Below, one piece after another: positions 23,707 through 31,115 of a stretch of 64,000 nt of DNA. Each line of letters starts with the position of its first letter. Position 1 is the first letter of the stretch. Below the pieces are notes generated by a model. It was not told the DNA's origin and made no database searches. It saw only the letters and a program-made list of their open reading frames with translations. Position numbers and translations under genes: made by a program. Source of the stretch: Enterococcus sp. 4G2_DIV0659 (GTDB lineage Bacteria; Bacillota; Bacilli; Lactobacillales; Enterococcaceae). The stretch is from contig NZ_NGLE02000001.1 of NCBI RefSeq assembly GCF_002140715.2, forward strand, positions 1,709,001-1,773,000, in the 5' to 3' direction.

Positions 23707-26286
23707 ATGTCAAGCAATGAAACAGCAATCAATTGGATGGATCAACGCAAAGGAAAAGTGACTTATAGTAGACCGGCAAGATTAGGTCCAAATAGTTATG
23801 ACTGTAGTTCAGCCGTTTACTATGCCTTGATTGCCGCAGGTGTTTTTTCTGTCGGTACGATGGGCAATACGGACACTTTGTTTGGGCACTTAGAAAGTGC
23901 AGGCTGGCAGCAAGTCAGTAACCCTCAAAGAGGTGATGTGTTTATCTGGGGAATAAGAGGAGCTTCTGGCGGCGATGATGGTCACGCTGGAATATTTGTT
24001 GATAGTACTAGTATTATTCATTGTAATTTATTTGCAAATGGAATATCAGTCGATAATCATGCGTCCAGACGTAGCTATAATGGAAATCCGCCAGCTACGT
24101 TTTATCGTAATCCCAAAGGCTCTAGTGGCGGTTCTACTCCAGCACCAGAAATAACATCAGAGGAAGAGCGCAGAGCTTGGTCAATTGCTCAATTACTAAA
24201 TAAATCTGGCTACAATATGAGTTCAATTGCAGGCTTACTGGGAAATATCGATGTTGAGACAGGTGGATCAATGAACCCTGATACTGATCAAATAGATGGT
24301 CCAGCCTATGGACTTGTTCAATGGGACGGCTCTGCGTATCCCTTGGTTGGTAGTCCAACATATAATGGACGAGAATATGTTCAGCGTTTACTTAGCCACG
24401 CAGGGATTAATGGCAATTATACAAGTGTGGAAGTGCAGACTCGTTTGATCGATTGGTGTATGTTCAACGGTCAATGGATCGGTGTAGTTGAACCTAAATC
24501 GGTAGAAGGATTTAAAAATGCTACAGATGTGGAACAAGCCACATTTGCTTTTGTCAAAAACTTTGAACGAGCAGGTACAGAGCATTTACAAAGGCGTTAT
24601 GATGCTGCGAAACGTTGGCATACTTTTTTAAACAAATTACCTTCTGACTTAGGAGAATTAGAGACCTTTGAAACCATGACCAATGTTGGCTCTTTGGATT
24701 TCTTAGGAATTAAAAATGGAGAAATTCATGCCTCTGGTTGGCACTTTAGTTCTGATAAAGGCGACCAATATATTGCTTTTATCAATGCGGAGACGGATCA
24801 GGAACTTGGGCGTATCAAAGCTGCACCGATGGACCGGCCAGATGTTAAAGAAGCCTATCCAAAAGTAATCGGCGTTGAAAACGCTGGTTTTGACGTGAAA
24901 CTAAAAGTAGCAAATGGAACAGCTGTTTACATCAAAGGAATACGTACGAATGGCTCAGCTATCGACGAACTAATTTTTGATAAAATCATCATCTTTGAAC
25001 AAGCCTTTGATGTTGAAATCGATCCGTATGCTAAAAGCAATACTAAATTCTTTTTTGAGATTTTAGAAAATGGCAAGGTAATCAAACGAGGGACAAAGAT
25101 CTTAAACACACTTAGCTGGAACAATGAGCTGATGTATGTACCAACGACTCAAATCGAGTTACCAATTGAATATACAGAATGGATCAAAGGTCGTGAGGAA
25201 ATCAAGTTGTATATCAACCAAAAAGTTTTTCACGGTATTGTGACAGGGTATACGCTAGACAAAGATAATGAAACATTATCTGTTGAGTTAGCTCATGTAG
25301 TTTCTGAATGGGAATACCGTCAAATCTCCACTAATCTAGCGGCTAAAAATCGAACAATTAACGATATTTACAGCACACTCGATTTTCGCTATCCAGGCTG
25401 GAATGTGAATTATCTGCAAGATTCAGCCATGCGTGTGATCGATTATGTATACAGTCGACAAAACAAATTAGAAGGTTTAACGAAAACCTGTGAATTGACC
25501 CCAGATTTATTTTGGCGAGTAGGCTTTCATTTTGGTCGTGCTCTAGAAATTGGTTCTTTCGGAGAAAAAAAATCCTATATTTTTTCGACCAAACCTAGTA
25601 GCAAACAAAACATCCGTATCATCGCTGAGCCAACAATCAACCATAATTTTGATCATGTGGTGAACATTGCTACCGTTTATGGGGAAAAATCAGATTCTGG
25701 AATGTCCAGTATGAGTCTAAGAGAGATCTATGAAAATAAAGCAAGCCAAGATCCCAAATTTCCAGTTCTGATTTTAAGAAAAGGAATCAATAATGAGCGA
25801 GGGTACGATTATATCCAATTTTCAAAACTAGCACCCAATGGGAATATTGAATACTCTGTCATTGATACGGAAAGTATAGCACTGGAATCCGCTAAAGTAA
25901 TTGAAGGGGCATTTTCATTCAATGATTTAGCGCCATTTAATACAAACGAAAAAGAAATCACCGATGAAGACCGAGCCAAAGCAGCTAAAACAGCTTATGA
26001 TGCGGCTGTGAAAAAGTTGAAACAATCAAGACGTACGTATCAAATCGAATTGACGGTAGAAGAATTACCTGATGATATCAATGTAGGCGATAAAGTCCGT
26101 TTACTATATGACAATCAATTATTGGCAGTAGAAGAGTGTTCCAACTACATGAAAAAGATTCTTAAACTAGACGATTGGTTTTATATAACGAGTATCAATT
26201 ACGCCATCGATCAAAACGGAGTTGAACAAAATAGTGTTGTGCTAGAGAAATTTTTAAAAGTAGACAGGGAGAGTGGGCAACAATGA
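23707..26286 (+). CDS. Tail-associated lysin (Tal-like) with two N-terminal lytic domains
   Basis: The 859-aa protein has three parts. Residues 1-140 match the Amidase_5/NlpC-P60-like peptidoglycan hydrolase fold (catalytic Cys in SYDCSSAVYYAL, His in DDGHAGIF). Residues about 155-305 match a phage tail lysozyme domain (AGLLGNIDVETGGSMNPDTD, AYGLVQWDG). The remainder, about 320-859, matches prophage tail/endopeptidase-type hub proteins (ELPIEYTEWIKGREEIKLYIN, late strands EELPDDINVGDKVRLLYDN). It would sit at the tail tip and open the wall locally. The first domain is paralogous to the endolysin at 29361. The 3' end overlaps the next gene by four bases. Confidence 0.88.
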   Translation: MSSNETAINWMDQRKGKVTYSRPARLGPNSYDCSSAVYYALIAAGVFSVGTMGNTDTLFGHLESAGWQQVSNPQRGDVFIWGIRGASGGDDGHAGIFVDSTSIIHCNLFANGISVDNHASRRSYNGNPPATFYRNPKGSSGGSTPAPEITSEEERRAWSIAQLLNKSGYNMSSIAGLLGNIDVETGGSMNPDTDQIDGPAYGLVQWDGSAYPLVGSPTYNGREYVQRLLSHAGINGNYTSVEVQTRLIDWCMFNGQWIGVVEPKSVEGFKNATDVEQATFAFVKNFERAGTEHLQRRYDAAKRWHTFLNKLPSDLGELETFETMTNVGSLDFLGIKNGEIHASGWHFSSDKGDQYIAFINAETDQELGRIKAAPMDRPDVKEAYPKVIGVENAGFDVKLKVANGTAVYIKGIRTNGSAIDELIFDKIIIFEQAFDVEIDPYAKSNTKFFFEILENGKVIKRGTKILNTLSWNNELMYVPTTQIELPIEYTEWIKGREEIKLYINQKVFHGIVTGYTLDKDNETLSVELAHVVSEWEYRQISTNLAAKNRTINDIYSTLDFRYPGWNVNYLQDSAMRVIDYVYSRQNKLEGLTKTCELTPDLFWRVGFHFGRALEIGSFGEKKSYIFSTKPSSKQNIRIIAEPTINHNFDHVVNIATVYGEKSDSGMSSMSLREIYENKASQDPKFPVLILRKGINNERGYDYIQFSKLAPNGNIEYSVIDTESIALESAKVIEGAFSFNDLAPFNTNEKEITDEDRAKAAKTAYDAAVKKLKQSRRTYQIELTVEELPDDINVGDKVRLLYDNQLLAVEECSNYMKKILKLDDWFYITSINYAIDQNGVEQNSVVLEKFLKVDRESGQQ

Positions 26287-26945
26287 AAATGACGTATGAT
26301 TCAGCATTAAATAAAATGGCCGAACGAATCGCTGATCGAACAGTTGAAAGTAAGCAAGATCAACTTCAAAGAAGAAATCAAGTCGTTGATATTTATGGCA
26401 TGGAATTTACACGGCAAGGTGATACGAATCATCCTGCTGTTTTTTATATCTCTGTTAGCCCAGACTTGATCTACTATGAACGATTTGAATTTAAAATTAT
26501 TATTCAACCTTTTGCTATGCCGATTGGCGGTAATGGCTCAACTGGGATGACCTCAGTTCAAGTCAATGAGACGGGGTTAAACGTGAATCAAACAACAATC
26601 ACCCCGAATCCGCATAAGCATACAACAGCCCCTCATAATCACTCATTAGATGCTGGCGTATCTTTATTTACGAGCAGTGTTTCTGATTTTGAAATTTGGA
26701 TTGAAGGAATTGATGTGACGCCTTATTTGAAAGCTCAATATAATGGAGCGTGGATTGATGGTGAGGGTGTCTTTCCTATGAAGGGATTAGCCAACTACGA
26801 TCTTCTTAAAGCAGCTGGATTGATGCCAAATTGGCAACAAGGAGCTATTCTTACGCCAGGTTATAAGAAAGTGGAATTGAAAGGGACAGGGGTATTCAAC
26901 GCCACATTGGTTAATTATTTGAAATACTCTCATGTAAATAGGTGA
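26283..26945 (+). CDS. Tail protein with HxH motifs
   Basis: The 220-aa protein begins in an ATGA overlap with the Tal-like gene. The N-terminal 60 residues are helical and charged; the middle has HKHTTAPHNH near residue 120, a pair of HxH motifs like those that bind iron at the tips of phage spikes; the rest looks beta-rich. It may be a tip, spike or fibre-base protein. Translation coupling to the Tal gene supports a joint structural role. I did not recognise a named family. Confidence 0.58.
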   Translation: MKMTYDSALNKMAERIADRTVESKQDQLQRRNQVVDIYGMEFTRQGDTNHPAVFYISVSPDLIYYERFEFKIIIQPFAMPIGGNGSTGMTSVQVNETGLNVNQTTITPNPHKHTTAPHNHSLDAGVSLFTSSVSDFEIWIEGIDVTPYLKAQYNGAWIDGEGVFPMKGLANYDLLKAAGLMPNWQQGAILTPGYKKVELKGTGVFNATLVNYLKYSHVNR

Positions 26946-26949
26946 TGGA

Positions 26950-27141
26950 ATGAATAAACATGATGAAAAAGCGCAAAAGATGAAAAACCATTTACTTAAT
27001 CATCCGACAGACTATCAAACCGTCATTAGTCTGTTTAAAACAGAAAGTGACTCGATTGCATATGAAGAGCGAAAAAGAAAAAATCAACTGTTATCGGAAA
27101 TCGCTAAATATAAGAAAGCTGGTGAGAAAAATGGAAAATAA
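26950..27141 (+). CDS. Small charged protein, unknown
   Basis: The 63-aa, Lys/Glu-rich protein begins MNKHDEKAQKMKNHLLNHPT. It starts five bases after the previous stop and overlaps the next start by eleven bases, so it is probably translated as part of the operon. The position in the baseplate region and high charge fit a small accessory or chaperone-like protein, but nothing more specific can be said. Confidence 0.52.
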   Translation: MNKHDEKAQKMKNHLLNHPTDYQTVISLFKTESDSIAYEERKRKNQLLSEIAKYKKAGEKNGK

Positions 27142-27604
27142 ACATTCAACAGATGGAATTGCAGAAGATCTGATTAGAAGTTTTGTTCAAGTTGCCAGTG
27201 CCGAAATGCACACCAAAACATTATTGGAAAAACGAGTATCAGAGTTAGAAAACGGTCTGATTGATCTTGAAACAGCGTTAGAAATGCAGTTGCAAAAAAT
27301 CACCGATATGAAAGAAGAAATCACTGTTTTAGCTGAACTAAGGCGAGCGGATATGTTATACCTTTTTGAGCTATATGGCAGTCGTGGTGATAAAGAAAAG
27401 TGGTGTACAGTAAAACACTTAGCAATTGCCATGATGACCGCCTTTGAAGCTTGGCAAGCAAGTGAAAATGATGAGGCACTATTATCTACAGCTTTAACTA
27501 AAAATAAACTATTTATCAAAGCTTTAACTCAATTTTTAGGGGTTGAAGTAACAGAATGTGCTGCCTGTTTTGCAGACATTATCAAAGGAGGACAAAAAAA
27601 ATGA
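27131..27604 (+). CDS. Coiled-coil tail-cluster protein, unknown
   Basis: The 157-aa protein starts at the ATG at 27131 after GGTGAG. Residues 20-75 form a probable coiled coil (LLEKRVSELENGLIDLETALEMQ and on); the C-terminal half is a helical, hydrophobic region with ECAACFAD near the end, another CxxC. The stop overlaps the next start (ATGA). It could trimerise or act as a chaperone for the following receptor-binding candidate. No family recognised. Confidence 0.55.
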   Translation: MENKHSTDGIAEDLIRSFVQVASAEMHTKTLLEKRVSELENGLIDLETALEMQLQKITDMKEEITVLAELRRADMLYLFELYGSRGDKEKWCTVKHLAIAMMTAFEAWQASENDEALLSTALTKNKLFIKALTQFLGVEVTECAACFADIIKGGQKK

Positions 27605-28770
27605 CTAAACCAAAAATTTGTAATGATGACGAGAAACAACCAGCAGTTCCAGAATTTTGTGGTTCTGGTGCTTGGGAAGTTCCCGTGAATCATTTATCAG
27701 AAATTAAACAGCCAAATCGTGATCATGCGTATATCTTGCCAGACGATTCTGTTTGGGTACTAGCCTACGATGGCAAACGATTTACCCCAATCAATAGCGG
27801 TGAGGGAGGAGGCAATACTCGACCAACACAACTCACTAACACAGATACGTATCTGGATGTCAGCGGAAACGGCACATATAATATTACAGCTAATTTGAAT
27901 ACGGAAAATGTTATCGAATTGGTCAAAGAAAAAATCGATATTCCGAATATTGTACTTGAAACAGTAGGAGTGGTGAAACCAGACGGAACGACAATTACAA
28001 TGGATGAACACGGCGTGATAACGTCGGTATTTCCTGAACCACCTTCAGATGGATATGCCTATGCTCGTCAAGAGGGTAAATGGGTGAAGCATTTTGTCTA
28101 TCCAAATGTATATTATGAGTTTGACAATTTGGCGGACAATCAATTGACTTTTAGCATTGCTGTAAAAGACGAAGTAGAAAATTATAACGTTTTATTCAAT
28201 GAAGTAGAGGTGCCTTTATCGAAACGCTCGACATGCATTACAGGACAAGTTCAATTTGATCGAACCAGCACTCAAAGAGAGAAGACCGCGGTACAGTTTT
28301 ACATGATAAAAGATGGAATAGAGGAACTATTTTATACGTTAGACCTTAAACCACTATTTAAGCTATTGAATACACATACTGGTGGAAGCTCTACGTATGT
28401 AGATAAATCAGAGGCTGTGACATTTGACGAGACGGAATATTTTTCTATTGAAAGCAAACAAATCATCAAACAAGATAAGACAGTGTTTTTTAACGTGAAC
28501 TTAACTAGCGAACAAGCTTTTTCTTTTTCGAGAAATAAAAAAATTAAAATAGGAAAATTGTCAGATCCAGAATTGTTTCCAACATCTAGAATAGCAGTCA
28601 ATATGGTTACTGAAAGCGAAAATACAGCCATTTACGCGAACACAGCATTGATTATTGAAACAAATGGAGACCTGATGTTAGTCAATACATCTGATGTTTC
28701 TATTGGTTCGGCATACAATTTCAAAGTAGGAAATGTTCATTTTATCAATATGACCTACGTTATTTTATAA
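27601..28770 (+). CDS. Putative receptor-binding or fibre protein
   Basis: The 389-aa protein starts at 27601, where AAAGGAGG precedes the ATG. The N-terminus (to about 60) includes DDSVWVLAYDGKRFTPI. A glycine linker (GEGGG) is followed by repeats of short strands (TDTYLDVSGNGTYNI, GVVKPDGTTITMDEHGVI, SDGYAYARQEGKWVKH) typical of fibre shafts. The C-terminal 220 residues are a beta-rich domain that could be the receptor binder. It is the last large gene before the holins, the usual place of host-range genes. Specificity cannot be read from the sequence. Confidence 0.63.
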   Translation: MTKPKICNDDEKQPAVPEFCGSGAWEVPVNHLSEIKQPNRDHAYILPDDSVWVLAYDGKRFTPINSGEGGGNTRPTQLTNTDTYLDVSGNGTYNITANLNTENVIELVKEKIDIPNIVLETVGVVKPDGTTITMDEHGVITSVFPEPPSDGYAYARQEGKWVKHFVYPNVYYEFDNLADNQLTFSIAVKDEVENYNVLFNEVEVPLSKRSTCITGQVQFDRTSTQREKTAVQFYMIKDGIEELFYTLDLKPLFKLLNTHTGGSSTYVDKSEAVTFDETEYFSIESKQIIKQDKTVFFNVNLTSEQAFSFSRNKKIKIGKLSDPELFPTSRIAVNMVTESENTAIYANTALIIETNGDLMLVNTSDVSIGSAYNFKVGNVHFINMTYVIL

Positions 28771-28793
28771 AAAAACAAGGAAGATGGTGAGTT

Positions 28794-29120
28794 ATGACAT
28801 TTTTAGGATTTACGATAGCAGAACTTGCAGCATTATTTACCATAGCAGGTTCGTTCAGTGCTTGGATCATTTGGATCGCTAAAAAAGCCTATCAAGCAAT
28901 CAAACATAATATCTCTGATCCGATCAAGCACAATCTTGATGGTTTATCTGAAGCGATCACAAGTTTATCGCAGAATGTAGCAGAAGAAACAAAATTGCTG
29001 CATGAACGCTATTCTAAAGTAGTCCATCGATTAGAGGATCATGAAGAAAAAATCGGAGAGATTGAAGATACAGTTATCAAGCATGATGAAAGAATTAAAA
29101 CATTATTTAGAAAGGAGTAA
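28794..29120 (+). CDS. XhlA-like membrane protein, holin accessory
   Basis: The 108-aa protein has one N-terminal membrane segment (about 5-27, with IAELAALFTIAGSFSAWIIW) and a long charged coiled coil to the C-terminus (LSEAITSLSQNVAEETKLLH, EEKIGEIEDTVIKHDERIKT). This resembles XhlA-type accessory holins placed before holin and lysin. GATGGTGAG precedes the ATG. With the next gene it would release the endolysin and so the assembled tails. Confidence 0.68.
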   Translation: MTFLGFTIAELAALFTIAGSFSAWIIWIAKKAYQAIKHNISDPIKHNLDGLSEAITSLSQNVAEETKLLHERYSKVVHRLEDHEEKIGEIEDTVIKHDERIKTLFRKE

Positions 29121-29125
29121 CAAAT

Positions 29126-29398
29126 ATGAAGCAAGCATCCGCAAATACAATCGCCAGAACGATTATTTTATTTCTGGCGTTATTTAATCAAATTTTAGCG
29201 ATAACAGGAAAGGGCACACTTGATATTGTAGAAGATACTATTTATCAAGTGGTTTCTTTGATTTTTACAATCGTTTCAACAGGCATCACTTGGTGGAAAA
29301 ATAACAGTTTTACACATGCTGCGATAAAAGCAGATGAAATCTTAGAGGAGTTGAAAAAAGATGGCGAATATAGAAAAAATGATTCAATGGATGAATGA
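29126..29398 (+). CDS. Holin, phi-LC3 family
   Basis: The 90-aa protein fits the phi-LC3 holin family: two membrane segments (about 10-27 and 37-56) with a conserved WWKNNSFT motif and a charged C-terminal tail. AAAGGAG precedes the ATG. The 3' end overlaps the endolysin start by 38 bases, a common holin-lysin arrangement. It would form lesions in the membrane at the end of particle assembly. Confidence 0.86.
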   Translation: MKQASANTIARTIILFLALFNQILAITGKGTLDIVEDTIYQVVSLIFTIVSTGITWWKNNSFTHAAIKADEILEELKKDGEYRKNDSMDE

Positions 29399-30116
29399 GA
29401 AAAAAGGAAAAGTGACCTATTCAATGAACGCAAGGCTAGGTCCAAATAGCTATGATTGTTCCAGTGCAGTTTACTTTGCGTTGATTAATGGTGGGTTCTT
29501 ACCAGCTCAGACAATGGGAAATACAGACACTCTTTTTGCGCATCTAGAACATGCCGGATGGAAACAAGTGCCAAAAGATGCAACAGGTAACTATCCAGCT
29601 AAAAGAGGAGATATTTTTATTTGGGGAAATCGAGGATCATCTGGTGGTGCAGCTGGGCACACAGGAATATTTTCGGACAATAACGATGCCATTATTCATT
29701 GTAATTATGGGCATAACGGTATAACCATTAATGATCATGACACAATCTGGTCGTTGAATGGCTGTCCTTGTCCTGCCATTACGATCTATCGTTATGGCGC
29801 TAGCAATCACTCAGAACCAAAGCCGCAACCACAACCGAGCCCATCAACGCCTTCAGCAGGATTGATTCCATTATCTGGCACGTTTTATCCAGATAGACAA
29901 TTAGCCGTAAGCCGAGACACAAATCCCGATGACTATGCTAGTCCAGCGCTTGATTATTATCTTCCTGGAATGGCCATCCATTATGATTACTATATTCATA
30001 GCAATGGGTATGTTTGGATTAGTTATCTAGACTATGGATCGAATCGTCGCTATGTTGCAGTTGGCCCAGATGATGGAAAAGTAGATACTACTTGGGGAAC
30101 TGGTTTTTTTAATTAA
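29361..30116 (+). CDS. Endolysin: Amidase_5-like domain plus SH3b
   Basis: The 251-aa protein has a catalytic domain at 1-145 of the Amidase_5/NlpC-P60-like type (catalytic Cys in SYDCSSAVYFAL, His in GHTGIFSD), a Pro/Gln/Ser linker (about 152-168) and a C-terminal SH3b wall-binding domain (GTFYPDRQLAVSRDT, YIHSNGYVWISYLDYG, RRYVAVG). No signal peptide is present, so it depends on the holin. The catalytic domain is closely similar to the first domain of the Tal-like protein at 23707. The start lies inside the holin gene after GAGGAG. Confidence 0.9.
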   Translation: MANIEKMIQWMNEKKGKVTYSMNARLGPNSYDCSSAVYFALINGGFLPAQTMGNTDTLFAHLEHAGWKQVPKDATGNYPAKRGDIFIWGNRGSSGGAAGHTGIFSDNNDAIIHCNYGHNGITINDHDTIWSLNGCPCPAITIYRYGASNHSEPKPQPQPSPSTPSAGLIPLSGTFYPDRQLAVSRDTNPDDYASPALDYYLPGMAIHYDYYIHSNGYVWISYLDYGSNRRYVAVGPDDGKVDTTWGTGFFN

Positions 30117-30343
30117 TAAAAAAAATAGGTCTTAAGTCTGATTACAAAAATATTACAAAAGAATTACAATTGGTTTACAAAAAGAAATTTATAAAGAAAA
30201 AAACGTCATAGATAGTTTGTTTTAAATGAAAAATGAAAAGAATTTCAAATGATGAAAGAAGAAATAAATTGAAAAGAGTTGATTCGTTTATTTTTTTGGA
30301 GAAGTATTTATCGTTTATTAGATTACGGAAGAAATAAAATAAG
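30117..30343 (+). promoter_or_regulatory. Intergenic region with four phased TTACAA boxes
   Basis: TTACAA occurs at 30141, 30152, 30163 and 30174, exactly 11 bp apart, so all four lie on the same DNA face. They follow the endolysin stop and lie about 170-200 bp before the ImmA-like gene. No terminator with a clear stem is seen after the endolysin. A regulator-binding array is the simplest reading. Confidence 0.45.
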
Positions 30344-31030
30344 ATGGGGGATGATGAGATGTTCAAATATGTAAATGAATATATTGATTTTTCTGCTAAA
30401 GTCAATAACTATCTTTTGACACTGATGATGGAGAAGAAGATTAATTACGACGAATATAGTGATTCTTATATTTGGGATTTAATGAAGTCTCAAGGGGTGG
30501 GCATACGAGGTTTTTATTTTAAAGAAAAGATGAATGAACGAATTTCTGGGATGCTTATCCAAGACCAACAAGAAACAACAATTGTGTTTAATCAACGACT
30601 AGATGAGACAATGAGGCACTTTGTAGTTAGCCATGAAATTATTCACTATTTATTTCACAAAAACGAAAGAAATAATGTTTTTCTAGATACACAGAACCAT
30701 TTGGAGCATTTCTATCAAAAAGAATTAAAAGAATTTCAAGCGAATATCGGAGCATCAGCTATCTTAGTACCTGATAATGTATTCATTCATTTTCTAAAAA
30801 ATGGGTGGAATTTAGCGCAACTATCTAATCGTTTTAAGATTTCCGAACAGCACCTTTCCATTCGTTTAGTTCAAATGATGCAGGCGTTTTTAGGATTGTC
30901 TTTGATGGTGTCTGAAGCACTTGCGGAAGATATTCAGTATAATTTTTATGGGAAGGGAAAAATGAGAGCTAAATTACTGGCTTACGAACTAGAGTGTTAT
31001 TTAAATAAAACGCTAGTTCAACGTTCTTAA
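30344..31030 (+). CDS. ImmA/IrrE family metallopeptidase
   Basis: The 228-aa protein has the zinc peptidase signature HEIIHYLFH (HEXXH) near residue 100, followed by LKEFQANIGASAILVPDN, the usual third-ligand region with E and the FA-like alanine-rich helix. ImmA-type peptidases cleave the repressor of phages and mobile elements when induced. Usually a HTH partner is adjacent; here the nearest HTH candidate is 21 kb away at 8940. The ATG at 30344 or 30359 could be used; a G-rich stretch precedes the second. It closes the tail cluster. Confidence 0.82.
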   Translation: MGDDEMFKYVNEYIDFSAKVNNYLLTLMMEKKINYDEYSDSYIWDLMKSQGVGIRGFYFKEKMNERISGMLIQDQQETTIVFNQRLDETMRHFVVSHEIIHYLFHKNERNNVFLDTQNHLEHFYQKELKEFQANIGASAILVPDNVFIHFLKNGWNLAQLSNRFKISEQHLSIRLVQMMQAFLGLSLMVSEALAEDIQYNFYGKGKMRAKLLAYELECYLNKTLVQRS

Positions 31031-31053
31031 CGTATCTCAACTACTCAAAAAAA

Positions 31054-31107
31054 CTGTAAGGCAGGATCGCTTATAAATGCGAATTCTACCTTACAGGATT
31101 ATTTTTT
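31054..31107. terminator. Bidirectional terminator between the ImmA-like gene and the ABC-F gene
   Basis: CTGTAAGG (31054-31061) pairs with CCTTACAG (31089-31096), with further pairing inside (GCGAATTC side to GATCGC side). T-rich sequence follows on the plus strand and the A run before it serves the minus strand. It is the right-hand boundary of the tail cluster. Confidence 0.75.
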
Positions 31108-31115
31108 AGACACGT

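Noticed and set aside
8940..31030. Complete inducible prophage
   Set aside because: No integrase, replication, terminase, portal, protease or capsid gene and no flanking attachment repeat could be found.
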